Positions 31,136 through 42,759 are shown, counted from the first letter of the stretch. The stretch: DNA of 64,000 bases from Tremella fuciformis (GCA_032768795.1 CP136492.1:2480001-2544000), one strand, 5' to 3'. Made by a program: numbers and translations. Notes: a model not told the origin generated them from the sequence alone.

Positions 31136-32615
31136 ATGTACGACTCGGGAGAGGTGCTTTTCTTGACGTCAGGTAGCTTGGACAGCGACGCGGCGCCCAA
31201 GCTGCAGCCTGCATTGTTCGAAGGATTCTTACGCGCACGGGGTCCCCGGAGTTTAAGTGGACTCCCGCTTCCCAGTACCGCCGATATGTCTCGGCTGGTT
31301 TACCGAGTTCGGATTGTGCATGCCTATCGACCATTCACCATGTCAGTCGTGTGTCGAGTACGCATTACAGACATCTTTCACGGCCCTGCCGCGGCCGCAC
31401 CATTTATTCCTCTACCAGGCGAGACAGACGCGACAAGCGAAGGAGATTGCGGCGCGGGAGAGGAGGGCGACAGCAAAGACTCGTCTCCCGAATACATCCT
31501 CAAGCTTTACGATCGGCGCTGCTTCGTGAATATGAGGAATGAATGCAAGTCCGGACCATACTCGAAAACCAGCGCAAAAGCTTATGCCGCCTATCTGCAG
31601 GGCGAGCCGGCAACCAACTTCACACGCTTCTTTTGGAAAATGCCGGGAATGTTTCCAGACGATGAGAGCGACGAGTGCAACCTTGGACTGCTGGAAGCGT
31701 GGCTGGAGAACGAGGCGCAGATGTCTTGGGACCACGAGCTTGCGGCATACGATACCTTGAGAGATCTCCAAGGTCATGCCATACCCTTCTGCTACGACAG
31801 TGTGGTCACTTCCAGTGTCTACGAATTCCCAGCTGGTACGCCTCCTTCTGATGTACCCCGCCTTTGCTGAAGATGCAGACACCTCTCCAACGGATGACGC
31901 CGTGGGTGAACCTGAGTCGTTGATCGACCGCCAGACTGTGAAGGGGATCCTTATCGAATACGTCCCGGGGATGTCCTTACGACGCTTCCTCGATGCGATT
32001 TTGCGCTCCTCTTCTCTGAGCAAGGAGGAAGTCATCCAACACATCGCAGACATCGGTGATGAAGCCGTCGCTCTTATACTCAGGATCGGTCGATACCCTC
32101 TGTTGAACCGAGATGTACGGATCGACAATGTTCTTGTACGCCAGCGATACATCAGCGCGCTTCGCCTCGACCGCAGCCCCGACAGCGCCACCGCCGATCG
32201 GCCTATTGGGACGCTAGAATCGGGCGATTCTGAGCAGAGTCAAGCGTCTTCAATGCACAACACCAGCCCCACAGAGCTCGCAGTGTCTCCGTTCAAGCAG
32301 CCTCGCTGTGTCGCCATCGACTTTGGACAGAGTCGATTGCGGTTCCCCGACGAGACAGACGAGCAGTGGCGATGCGCCAAAATGGCAACGGACGAGGAAG
32401 GCGAAATAGGATCTTTCTACCGCGGCTGGTTTTTGAAGACTGCCAAAGACCTTCGAGAATCGCGTGGACCATCAGGCTGCTTTCATGATTACGAAGAAGA
32501 GGAGCTCTGGAAGTTCAAGAGGACCAACCCATGGTGGAGGCAACTGACCCCAGAGGAGCAGGAGGCAAACATCATGCAGTCGGGTTGGGGACAACATCCC
32601 GATAGCTGGAAATAA
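31136..32615 (+). CDS. Kinase-like array member G (480 aa, one intron)
   Basis: Exons 31136-31835 and 31873-32615, joined across a very short 37-nt phase-1 intron (GTACGC..GAAG) at EFPA|DADTS. Motifs: MYDSGEVLFLTSGSL, IVHAYRPFTMSVVCRVRI, YILKLYDRRCF, NMRNEC, LQGHAIPFCYD, LIDRQTVKGILIEYVPG, LLNRDVRIDNVLV, CVAIDFGQSRLRF, DETDEQWRCAK, WWRQLTPEEQ (first Tyr of WYR is Trp) and WGQHPDSWK. Intron place, phase and exon-2 length match member C. Catalytic loop intact by family standards. Confidence 0.85.
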
Positions 32616-33026
32616 GATGGCCAGCACCGCCAACTTCCGGTGGCTCGCGGAACAGAAACATTGACGCGCTTCTCAGGTAGTGAGCCGAGGCACCCGTACA
32701 TATCAAAAGTCTCTCATGCATGCGGTCGTGATGTCTCTTTCTAGATCGGAGGCCGATGCAGACTTGGTCACTACACTATCATCTTGTGACGCATTAGATC
32801 GCCGCGCCGGGAGCGCCATGGGCCTCTCGTTACGCCTAACCTGGAGCTGCTGCTCCATGCTCAGAACACGTTGCAATGTCGTGAGGGAGCCGTGTGTCCC
32901 CCTTACCGAACACACTCCAGACGGAGACGCACTGTCCGGGTGCCAAAGGTCTACAGCTCATTTCACGATCCACTCTCTCTGCCTCTGCGAACGAGCCAGC
33001 GCATATCACCTTTGCCTCTCGGCGCC
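32616..33026. other. Gap between members G and H
   Basis: 411 nt with no supported gene; overlapping open frames lack similarity to anything recognised. Confidence 0.35.
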
Positions 33027-34487
33027 ATGTACGACAAGGGCGATATTCTATACCTGACCTCGAACTCTTTCTCAGGATTCGAGATGTCCCCGGCGAGCGT
33101 TCAAGGTGCCCTTCAACCAACGATTCGCCCCGCAGTTGCCCGCTCTCCAACGGAGCAGCGTGGTCACCCTTCACAGGCTCTGGTCTACCAGATGCTCATC
33201 ACACACGCTTACACCCCTCATACTATGTCAGTGGTGTGCCGCGTACAGATTGTTGGGGCCTTCAACACGATAGCCGCTGTTGCGCAACAGATTCCTCTGC
33301 CCGACGAAACCGTCAACACTGAGCCCGGAGTTGACACGCGCGATTTCAAGGCTGTCGATCGTCGTCAGAAGTGCAGCGCCGAGTACATCCTCAAGCTCTA
33401 CGACCATCGATGCTTCGTCAACATCAGAGAACGGTGCGACAAGGGTCGACCGTATTCTGAAGCAAAAGCCAGAGCGTACCACACGTATCAAGAAGGCCCA
33501 CCTGTCCCCTATCTCGCCGACACCTTCTTGGATCAGCCAGGCAAGAGTGGAGAAGACCATTGGACGGAAGACGATCAGGGGCTCTTCGAGGCGTGGATGC
33601 AAGTCGACGCAAACAGAACCTACGAGAGGGAGGTCTCCGTGTACAACCTTCTCAGCGATCTCCAAGGAGAGTCTCTTCCTCGGCTATACGACACTGTCGC
33701 GTGCAGCACCCACTTCCCATTTCCTCCGGACCCATCGGTCGCTGAGCCGCTAGAAACGCGCACGAAGGAAGCGGGAGGAAAATGTGGGTTTGTCGATTGG
33801 CGCCGTATCAATGGCATCCTGTTGGAGTACGTGACTGGTACCACTCTTCGATCTTTCGTGCACGCATGCCTCCGGCACCATGAGGATCCTCTGAGGCGAG
33901 GACTCGCTAGTATCGCCGAAGAAGCTGTGGGTCTCGTCCGTCGAATCGATCTGTATCCTATGATCAATCGAGATATCAGGCTGGACAACATTCTGGTTCG
34001 CCAATCATCCCTCGACACCTTAGGTATAACTTCCCCGGAACCCAACACAGCGCTGTGTTCGCCAGCTCTCAGCGAAACGAGGAACCCGGTGGCCCCAGCT
34101 CAGCTGAGTCACTGCGTAGCGATCGATTTTGGCCAAGTACGTCTACGGTACCCGGATGAGACGGACGAGCAATGGAGACGTGCCAAAGACTACGAGAATG
34201 AGGAGGGCGCTATCGTCTCGGCTCTGGAGAGCGAGATGATGCAGGTCCTCAAGGAGAACTTCTTTTGCCAGAACCTTCCGGATAGCAGAGAAGCCAGCCT
34301 GGCTCTTCGCACGGCTTGCAAGTATGAGCAGACATCCATTTGGACGGGGGAAGTGCTTCAACGTTGGTATCGGGAACTTTCACCAGAAGAGTACGATAAA
34401 CTCATGTCGGACCCCACATGTGGCCAGCATCCTGGGAATTGGTCCGCGAAGGGGTTCTATCCCATCGTCGAAAAGGAGTCTAGATGA
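33027..34487 (+). CDS. Kinase-like array member H (486 aa)
   Basis: Single exon starting MYDKGDILYLTSNSF. Motifs: ITHAYTPHTMSVVCRVQI, YILKLYDHRCF, NIRERC, LSDLQGESLPRLYD, FVDWRRINGILLEYVTG, MINRDIRLDNILV, CVAIDFGQVRLRY, DETDEQWRRAK, WYRELSPEEY, then a C-terminal tail about 17 residues longer than in A after GQHPGNW. Shares KLYDHRC, the Gln after DFG and AWMQVDA with member A at the opposite end of the array. Catalytic residues intact by family standards. Confidence 0.85.
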   Translation: MYDKGDILYLTSNSFSGFEMSPASVQGALQPTIRPAVARSPTEQRGHPSQALVYQMLITHAYTPHTMSVVCRVQIVGAFNTIAAVAQQIPLPDETVNTEPGVDTRDFKAVDRRQKCSAEYILKLYDHRCFVNIRERCDKGRPYSEAKARAYHTYQEGPPVPYLADTFLDQPGKSGEDHWTEDDQGLFEAWMQVDANRTYEREVSVYNLLSDLQGESLPRLYDTVACSTHFPFPPDPSVAEPLETRTKEAGGKCGFVDWRRINGILLEYVTGTTLRSFVHACLRHHEDPLRRGLASIAEEAVGLVRRIDLYPMINRDIRLDNILVRQSSLDTLGITSPEPNTALCSPALSETRNPVAPAQLSHCVAIDFGQVRLRYPDETDEQWRRAKDYENEEGAIVSALESEMMQVLKENFFCQNLPDSREASLALRTACKYEQTSIWTGEVLQRWYRELSPEEYDKLMSDPTCGQHPGNWSAKGFYPIVEKESR

Positions 34488-34760
34488 GCACACGTCAGAC
34501 AGTACATGTGCTGTGTTGTTGATGCAGTCGATGCCCAGTCGGCGTGATTGGAGAGCTCAAAGGGCAAACGTATCCCCGGCGCATGTAGCGGGAATAGGAA
34601 CCAAAGGCCTTGAATGTCGAGCGGCTGTGCAGTATTCCAAGGCGCATGGATTCTCATGACCTACATGGGATCGCTATTTACAAACGCCATATCAGACTTT
34701 TGCGACTGTACGCGCAACGGGAAATCCCAGGCCTTGGCATGTTGACCGAATGTAGCCGCC

Positions 34761-36183
34761 CTATGGCTCAATGTCGTCTGTAAGGTCGTAGAATTCTTCA
34801 GCGAGGCGTCGCTGAACATCGAGACAGGTCTCTCCGGGCGGAAGCGGTCAGCCTCCTTGTCGATATTTACAGTGGGTGACTTACCTCTTCGGGCGCAATC
34901 GCACGGATGAACAGGTACTTGCGTCCGGCTGTTGTCAGCCATGGATCTCTCCTGACGGAATCTCCATACCTAGAAGCTCTGCATCGACCGTTCCTCTCAG
35001 TGGAGTACTCTTGCCCCCAAAGGCCACTCCTCCTGCTTCGGACAGAATGCAAAGTCCAGCCTATCATGATCAGTAGGCTTCGTAATCGACACCGTCGACT
35101 CACGCATACATCCCACGGCCAACACTGAATCGTCAACAATTATGTCACTCTGTAGAGGTCACTCACTCCAATCTCCCAGTGGCTACAAAGGTCAGTGTAA
35201 GTGCTAGACCGCTTGTACTTCACTCACATATCTTGTCCGCCGCTTGCTACGAGACACAAGTTCAGCGAGGCACATGCGATGCTGCGAAGCGAATGGACCA
35301 TCTTGCCGCCCTGGTCGATCTCACCAGCAAGCTTGCGATAAGTCTCAAGTCGAGACCGAAGCGCTTCTGCGGATCTGGATCCTCCAATATCTACATGTAT
35401 CCTAGGGCGTGAACCGTCATCCGGGTAGTCTGGGCATACGCACAAGGCATCGTGCAACTTTGCTAGCGGTCTAGGCCGGCCAGTGATTGGCAGCCTGGTC
35501 TTCAGGTTCAGGTATGCACCACGTCCAGCCGCTGCCGAGTACTTCAAGTCAGCTAAACCGAGCGTCAGGGGGATAGTGACTTACGAGTAGGTTCAAGAAC
35601 GGGTTGAAGACCACTCCGACTACTGGAATACCTCTAATGGCCAACCCAATCGAGGTCGCAACCATAGGATAGCCGTGGATCTGGTGAAAATCAGCGGCTG
35701 GCGAAGGGGAAGAGGCGGAAGCCGACAAAGTTGGTAGTGCCATCAATTGGGCTGATCCGTCAGCTCCCCGGCTCTCGTGCGCATATCAGATCCGCACGCA
35801 CTCGACTGAATGATCAGCTTTCGTCCGCGAGGTCACTGGACAACTCACCTATCCATGTCGGACGATCCGTTATTCTCTGCCCAGTGTACATTTCTTCCCC
35901 AATGCTAGTTGTGTCAGAGTGTGTGCTAACAGGGTTGAGCTGCAACTTGCAAGGCGTGATCCGGGTACGCCTTGGAGATCCCCCGGTAGATCATCGCCTC
36001 GACTGCCTTGTCCACGGCCGTCACGAGCTCGCGGATCAACTCGTGCCCCCTTGCATTGTGGCAGGAAGGCCTCACATCAACGCTGTTGCTTTTCGTCGAC
36101 TCGGTAGTGGCCTCCGAAGCGAACCGTTCCGCCTGGCCCACGACAATCATCTCACCCGCCTCAGCAGTGAGCTGCATCTCCAA
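34761..36183 (-). CDS. Inositol monophosphatase family phosphatase
   Basis: Exons (leftward): 35951-36183, 35845-35904, 35727-35751 (only 25 nt), then 35680 downward with further introns to the stop at 34761. Joined, they give LVTAVDKAVEAMI, YPDHAFIGEE (first metal-binding Glu), TWIGDPIDGTTNF (metal Asp pair), IHGYPMVATSIG, a substrate region SLRSIACASLNLCLVASG and CWPWDVCA (third metal Asp), then RGTVDAELLG, GRKYLFIRAIAPEE and EEFYDLTDDIEP. This is the complete Li+-sensitive Mg2+ phosphatase fold, dephosphorylating inositol monophosphates or similar (QutG- and HAL2-type relatives exist). Intron 1 uses a GC donor (GCAAGT) and intron 2 requires the downstream of two overlapping GT donors. Divergent from the regulator at 36619. 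Confidence 0.82.
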
Positions 36184-36618
36184 AGAACGAAGGAGGTCTC
36201 ACTCGACGAGCCAAGTCGATCGCGAACGCCAGCGCAACGTCAAGATTCACCGCAGTGGTAGTCACCATCTTGCTGGGCGATTGGTAGCCTACCGCCGCGC
36301 CAATCGAGTAGTGGTCGGACGAGACGAGCATAGTATATGCTCCGCAAGAGCGCGTGGAAGAGTGTCACCCTCAGCATATTTCATGGTCTTGATCGTGTGA
36401 CAACAAGGCAATTGACCGCCAATTATGCGCAGTGCTGCTCTATTCGTACCACCTTCAGGCACACCGCCGTGAGCTCCGTCCAAGGTTAGAGCGCCATTTG
36501 TCCGCTCGGCTGTGGGCCAGTGATGTTGTCACGCACGTGCCGGCGTACAGGTCTCGACATTATCCGGCAGCTGAGCAGCTGACAGTGGAGTGTTGTTGGA
36601 ATCGTTCGCCACTGTACG

Positions 36619-38332
36619 ATGTGGAGCTTCGTTCGACCAGACAGCCAGGCTGCACGGACGCAGACCAAGCGTAGTGCCCAATCATGTGATCAGTGTCATG
36701 CAAGACGAAAGAGGGTGAGCGCCGGCCATCGGCACAAGATGACATGCTGAATGCCAGTGCGATCGATGCTCACCTTGCGCACTATGTGTCACTTCTGAGC
36801 TGCAATGCACGTATACGAACAAGCTCAAGAAGCGAGGTCCGAAAGGCAAGGTCATCCAGCGCCTTCGGTCTGAACAGGGCGCCGATATCCCATGGGATGG
36901 ACTCGACATCGACTTTGACGAGCCTGGCACCTCGTCGTCTGGTTCATTTGACATGACATCTGTCGCTTTCGACACGCCCAGTCAGAATCTCGCGATCACA
37001 CCTGCGAGCTCTTTTTCGCCCGTGCTATATCGCCAAGTCGCGGGACTGCGTTCATCGGATTATACAGAGCTCATCGGCACATACTTCAAACACATCCACC
37101 CTTGTTATCCGCTGCTGGACCGCCAATGGTTTCTCGACCGACTGGAGCGAGGCGAGATGCTCGATGACAGTCAAGGTCCGTTCCTCACGCTCGTCTTGGC
37201 AGTGTGTGCCTTGACGATGGCATTCGAGTCCAAGGTCCTGGAGCAACGGCACGAACGCAGGCCTGCTGCCTCTAGGGACGCCTTGGTCAGTGAGATCGTG
37301 TTACGACACTATACACAGCCGCTCGGGCAAAGCACCACGCTCGAGCAAGTCATAACGACGTACCTGATGGGACTGTACTTTGCCATTGTGCATGGCGACC
37401 AGGCCGGTCACTTTCGCATCGCCGAAGCCGCCCATCTGGCGAAGAGCATGCAGCTGCACCTGCCCGAGACGTACCAGAGAGCCGATGCGAGTACGCGTCA
37501 GCGTTACCTGAGCGTCTTTGCTTGTATAGTTGCCGCAAATCGGTAAGCACTCCATCCCGCCTTACGATATCCCTGCCCCTGACTCCGTGCAGGGCATGCG
37601 TGTTGCGCCAAGGCCTGAGCGAGATCGTCTATATGGGCGAAGGGTCGATTCTCGACGACCCAAACGGCCTGCGGGGCTATATCGAGGTGCCCTCTGGGAT
37701 AAGCGAGGGGTCCGACGCGATGCAACACCTGTCTCGCATACTCGCCTTGTACCAGATCGTCTCGCCCAGCTTTGCACAGTGTGCGCGCAACCAATGTGAT
37801 CGAAGCTCGTGCCACCTGTCGCCATCAACAGTGGCAAGGTACGCAAGACATCTGCAGAACATAGCTTCCATCATGCCGGCCGATCTATTTGAGGTTCTAC
37901 GGCCCTGCTTCTCTCCGTTGGAAGAGACGAGATGGATCGAGTTCCTCGTCGCCTATCGTTGGCTGGCCGCGTTCACTTGGCGGATCGCCATGCGACATAA
38001 CATCGACATGACACAGCTTGAAGGCGGTGTCTTTGGGAATTTCCCCTTGGAGATCTTGGACGTGGCGCAGATCGTGTCATCTGCCAATGTCAATGCCATT
38101 CGCGCACTCGGAACAGGCATTGTCAGTGTCCAGCGTTCCAACAGTCTCGGCAAGGAGATGTTGATGCTTGCAGGTACATCGTCTGTATGATATCGGGGCA
38201 TGTGCGATGGCCTTCCTGCAGGCAAATGCAGTCGAGGGGGATGCTTTCGAGCGGGCTAGTGCGGAGCTGCAGAGGATCTTCAACGTGATTGAGGAATGGG
38301 ATCCGAAGTACTGGACGCGGTGCGTCTTCTGA
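36619..38332 (+). CDS. Zn2Cys6 fungal transcription factor
   Basis: Exons 36619-36714, 36758-37542, 37593-38121 and 38174-38332 sum to 1569 nt (522 residues). The first intron lies inside the zinc cluster: CDQCHARRKR joins CDRCSPCALC and then LQCTY, giving all six cysteines plus one extra, followed by the basic linker KLKKRGPKGK typical of sugar-type regulators. The fungal regulatory domain follows (YFKHIHPCYPLLDRQWFLDRL, FRIAEAAHLAKSMQLHLPE), ending VHRLYDIGACAMAFLQAN and WDPKYWTRCVF. Its neighbours (phosphatase, transporters, phosphodiesterase) suggest it regulates this catabolic stretch; that is inference. Confidence 0.8.
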
Positions 38333-38508
38333 TGACATGCATCACTTTGCAGGAGATCTGCTATGGGCCCTGCACCACGCGCTGCATGCCTATGTCCGAA
38401 GCTTCTATATGTCGTGATTCTGTGAGCTCCCAAGAGCAGGGGGTGGGGGAAAGGGGAGAGAGGGGGCAAGGGGAAAGAAGAGAGCGGATACGCTTCATTC
38501 GAGCTGTA

Positions 38509-40540
38509 TCAGGCGCTGGTTTTCTCGCGAGTGGTCTTTTGGACGTTGGTGATGTAGCCTTTCATCTTTCTCGGAGCGATGCGGGCCTCGAACATCTCGT
38601 CCAGCTCGGCATAGGTACGACCGGCAACCTGCCCAATCAGCGCGGCGATCAGAGCGATTGAGTGGTAAACGTACCTCCGGCAAGGTGAACCAGTTGATGA
38701 CTAGACCTGCGCCACCGAGACACGCGAACAAGTACAGCGTCTTCACGCCCCAGTTTCTGGCGCCTGATCCGGTCGCGGACAGCATCAGAGGCACCTGCCA
38801 GCATTAGCCCCTGCTTAAATGTGACGAGTTTAAGGCTGCTGACAGTGTAGCCGAACATCAAGCTGAAGCACTGAGAGCCGTTGATGACGACGGCAGCCGT
38901 TCGAGCCCTCAGACGAGGCGTCGCAATTTCCGTGGTCAGACCCCAACTGACGCCAGCCATGCAGCCAGAGTAGAACAGGACCCAGACGCAAATGACGCCA
39001 AGGGTCGCGTGCAGAACCGTTTCTGTGCGGGTGACAACCCCAAGGGTGCCGATGATGATGTTGCAGACGAAACACCCGCTGGCGCCAATGAGCAAGAGCG
39101 TGCGTCGGCCGAAGCGCTCGGTCAGGTAGAAGGACACGATGATCATGAAGACGAGGAGAGTGCTGTGGATCAGTCCATCACATCGCATCATGGCGAAAGG
39201 AGCGCACTAGACGATACACGTAGCCTGGAACGGCTGATCGATGCCTGCTTGCTGAAGGAAGTCTACTAATCAGCCTTACCGCGACGAGTGGTATCGACAG
39301 CTCACATGTGGCGTAGCTGAATACCACCGACGCTCCGGACCACTGCAGGATGACCACACCGAAGAAGCTGGCGATGGTACGCCTGAGATTCGGGCCGGTG
39401 AAGATCTCGCGGTAGGTCGAGGCATTGTCACTGATTCGCTGGCGCTTTTCGCGCTCCAGCTCGACCTTGATAATGTGATACTCGTGCTCGACGTCATATC
39501 CCGCTGCTGTGCCGTATAGCTTCTGCATGGCCAGCTTCGCCCGGGCGTCGTCCTCTTTGCGGGCGTAGTACCAAGGTGACTCGACGATGAAGGGCAGGCC
39601 GAGGATGAAGAGGCCGACGGGGACCCATTCGGAATAGATGGCGCGCCTCCAGTTGAGCGGATTGGTGACGTTGACCACTTGAAGGGCGATGGCAGATGTG
39701 AGCTGTCCGAGGCCGTTGAAGAGGCCGTAGCTATGTCGTCAGCCCTGACCGTACGAAAGTGAGAGACTGACCAGCAGAGCAGGGCGCCACGGATGCGAGT
39801 AGGAGCGATCTCAGCGATGTACTGATTCGTCAGAGAGGTCAACAACGATGACAATCTTACTGACCAGGAGAGAGGTCGCTTGCCCCATACCGGCCGCAAA
39901 TCCAGTGACCACCTTGGCTCCCAGCCATCCCCCGATGGTCGTGACGAACATCTCAATGAAGACCCCCTTTGCACGTTACCCCTGAGCCACAATCAGGAGT
40001 CCATGGCTACTCACAATGACGATGAGGACGCTCGCTACCAAGAACGAGACGCGACGACCGTACTTGTCCGCGAGGAAGGTGCTGAAGTGCTGTCCGAGAA
40101 GCTGGAAAGCGCCAGACTATAATGACATGAGCGGCTACTAATTCTCTCTGATCGTGACTCACAGTCCCGCCCCATGCCGAAACGTACTTTGCATCAAGAG
40201 CCAGCTTGCCCGAGGCCTGCATGGTCCCGAACTGGTCGATAAAGCCGGTGTTGCTCACGGCATTACCTGTTGGGTTAGAGGGGGCAGCGTCTGGCGTTGA
40301 GCTACACTCACCGGTGATCTGCGCCTGATAGCCCTCCATGAAGACACACAGACCCGCCAGGAAGCACAGTCCAGTCGCTCTCCAGAAGGACTTGACAGCT
40401 TGGACCTTGGTGAGGTTGGCATATGCGCTGACGAGCTCGGGATCGGCAACCGAATACTCGGCCTTCTCGTCGTCGACGACGACGGGATCGATATCATGAG
40501 GAGCCGCCGGCTCCTGCGGTACGAAGGAGGTCGTTGTCAT
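38509..40540 (-). CDS. MFS sugar-type transporter
   Basis: Leftward, multi-exon. The acidic cytosolic N-terminus (DDEKAEYSVADPE) is followed by TM1 (FWRATGLCFLAGLCVFMEGYQ), a loop with APSNPTGNAV and FGTM, later TMs in short exons, the central cytosolic loop with ESPWYYARKEDDARAKLAMQKL and YREIFTGPNLRRT, then SFYLTERFGRRTLLL (motif after TM8) and the C-terminal GRTYAELDEMFEARI..RKMKGY, the classical sugar-porter ending. Twelve membrane helices and a plasma-membrane site are expected. Substrate not predictable (maltose/alpha-glucoside, hexose or polyol). Divergent from the phosphodiesterase at 41018 with 477 nt between starts. Confidence 0.85.
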
Positions 40541-41017
40541 TGCGTTCGAGTCGGGAGTTGCAGGTCAATTGTTGAAGACGTGGGATGCCTTATGCGCCCA
40601 TTATATACGCACCGAGAGCTCGAGCAGCGATGGGTATACGCACGTGAAAGTTGGCGCACATTGCTGCTGACAACGCTCGCTCCGTCGCTGTCGCCGCCGC
40701 TTCGAGAGACGACCTCGACATCTTTCGAGAGAGGAAGCGGAGAGCGGCGGGTAATCTGCGCAGAATCGGATGACGGCGAACAAACCGCGGGGCAGCGGAT
40801 TAATCGCGCTGATACTAAGTCATCGCTGCCCATTCACGGCATGCAGAAGAGCTGACCCTGAGCACGTTCGATCTTGGGCCGCAGTCGCCGACTGAGCGGA
40901 GCAATCGCGGCCCGGACCGCGATGGGTCCTGCTTCATCGCCTGTAGATACAAAGCATTCATTCGCCCCAGATGTCGGCTGTGTCGTCGACGAGGACTGAG
41001 ACGGATCACCGCTCAAC
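40541..41017. promoter_or_regulatory. Shared promoter of transporter and phosphodiesterase
   Basis: Divergent start-to-start gap. Contains TTATATAC near 40609-40616 close to the transporter start and several CCG/CGG words (for example CGGGTAATCTGCG near 40747), candidate regulator sites. No gene. Confidence 0.35.
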
Positions 41018-42488
41018 ATGTCTCCGATTCCGACTGGACCGTTCCCGGCGTGGGACGTGCGCAAGGTGATAGATGCGTGGAAGTACCCCTCGGACGACCT
41101 CATCAGCGTCTGCGCACATCGAGGGGCGTCGCATGATGGGGGCACGGAGAACAGCTACTCGTCGATCGCTCGGGCTGCCAAGGAGGGCTGGGAGTCAATA
41201 GAGATCGACATCCGCCTGAGCAAGGACGGGAAGGTGGTCTTGTTCCACGATGAGGGTCTGGGCAGGCTCACCGATATCGCCCCGCCGGACGGTATGCAGG
41301 CGTACAACCCGTTCACTGGACAAGGGTACCACCCACCGTTTGGAGACTTTACTTGGGAGGAGATACGAAAGCTACGCCTGAAGGATGGGTATGGGCGTCC
41401 GAGGTGAGAGGGAGCTCGATGTATCTTTGGAACATGTGCAAATGACCGACAGCGATGAGCGCGTCATATCGCTTGAGGAAGCGTGAGTTGTTGCAGCTCT
41501 TCTAGGTGGATCCTATTGCGCCCAGTGGGCCTAACATGAAGGCTGGCGTTTGTTCGCGACCAGAAGATCGACATCGTACTCCAGTTCGACCTGAAGCAAG
41601 AAGCAGTCATTGGACCATCGTTGGACATCATCAACTCGTACGAAAATGCAGACGGCATTCCAGCGACAAGTCAGTGTCTTGGTAGTGGAAGAGATCTAAG
41701 CTGAAATCAGGCTGGTGCATCTACAAGCTGAGGACGGACTGGATACCTACTCCGGCGGTGTGGGAACGACAGCCTTACATCCGGAAGATCATCTCAACCG
41801 GCACGCCCTTCCCACTCGTGACTCCTTTCTACGAGGTTGATGTCGGCCAGCGTGAGTTGTGAACGCTGTGAGCGCACAAGTAGAGCAAGCTAAAACCTGC
41901 AGCAATCGAAGACATGGCCGCCTGGGCAGAAGCCAGCTACTTTGTGGCATACGAGATCGCGCTCGAGCGGCCCGGGGGGTCATTCCAGCGCTGTGTCGAC
42001 TTTGTGCACTCGAGCAAGAGCAAGATGAAAGGACATGGAGGATGGTATCGAGGCAACTCGCTCCCAAGAGACTACTGGACAGGTGTGAAAACAGTGTCAG
42101 TCTACGATTCAGGAGAGAATAGTCGGACTGACAGGCAGTTGGGATGACTCGACTTGCAGCGAGGCGGCTCTGAGAGAAGGCATAGACGCTGCATTAGCGT
42201 TCCACGAGGGGTAAGCTTGTGCACAGGTGATGTGAAACGTGGCTGACGTTGGGCAGGAGAGGGTTACTCAAGCCTGGAGGCGTGCCCTTGGGGACCCAGA
42301 GCGCCCAGCCTGATGAACGGGTCAGCTTGGAGTTTGCCATCAGCGTCGGGCTCAGCTATCTCATCGGTACGTCTGCTGTTTCCACGGCTTGGGCTGGATA
42401 ACGCTGATATGCAGCGGATACCGAGACAGATGTCCCTGGTCGTCTGGCCAAGATGGGCAAACGCAATGTGGCCCGGATGATGAAGTGA
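41018..42488 (+). CDS. Glycerophosphodiester phosphodiesterase family protein
   Basis: Several exons. Exon 1 gives CAHRGASHDGGTENS (catalytic His and Arg, metal Glu), WESIEIDIRLSKDGKVVLFHDEGLGRLT (second Glu/Asp pair and catalytic His in FHDE), that is, the full GDPD signature. Later exons give FVRDQKIDIVLQFDLKQEA, LVTPFYEVDVGQ, MAAWAEASYFVAYEIALERPGG, MKGHGGWYRGNSLPRDYW and finish DTETDVPGRLAKMGKRN before the stop at 42488. The enzyme hydrolyses glycerophosphodiesters to glycerol-3-phosphate and an alcohol such as choline or inositol; no signal peptide, so probably intracellular. Position beside two MFS transporters and near an inositol-phosphatase-like gene fits uptake and breakdown of glycerophosphodiesters (inference). 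Confidence 0.82.
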
Positions 42489-42759
42489 CACTTCCTCGTA
42501 GCTGTTCAGGACTTTCTTGCGTGGCACCGTGCACCGGTGACCTTCAACTGACTGCCTGTACTGCAGAACAGTGTCCACTGTACGCACTCCCTGTGATATA
42601 CTTCTTGCATCATGACACTCCCCCATACGCGCCTCATTTGACTTCTCGTACACCTGACCTTTTCACCTTTCCTGTCACTGAGACTATCTCTCCATCAACA
42701 GCTCTCCCAGCGCCGTGGTCCGGACAACGCAGTGGGACCAGCATGTGACGTCGATATGA

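Noticed and set aside
18690..34487. Kinase-like array considered as FunK1-type or aminoglycoside phosphotransferase genes
   Set aside because: The catalytic loop (NRDxRxDN) and DETDEQW/WYRELSPEE blocks do not match the FunK1 or APH patterns I know; kept as an unassigned kinase-fold family.
35845..35852. Inositol-phosphatase gene first judged frameshifted at the DPIDGT motif
   Set aside because: Using the GT four bases downstream of the first donor restores TWIGDPIDGTTNF in frame, so no lesion needs to be assumed.
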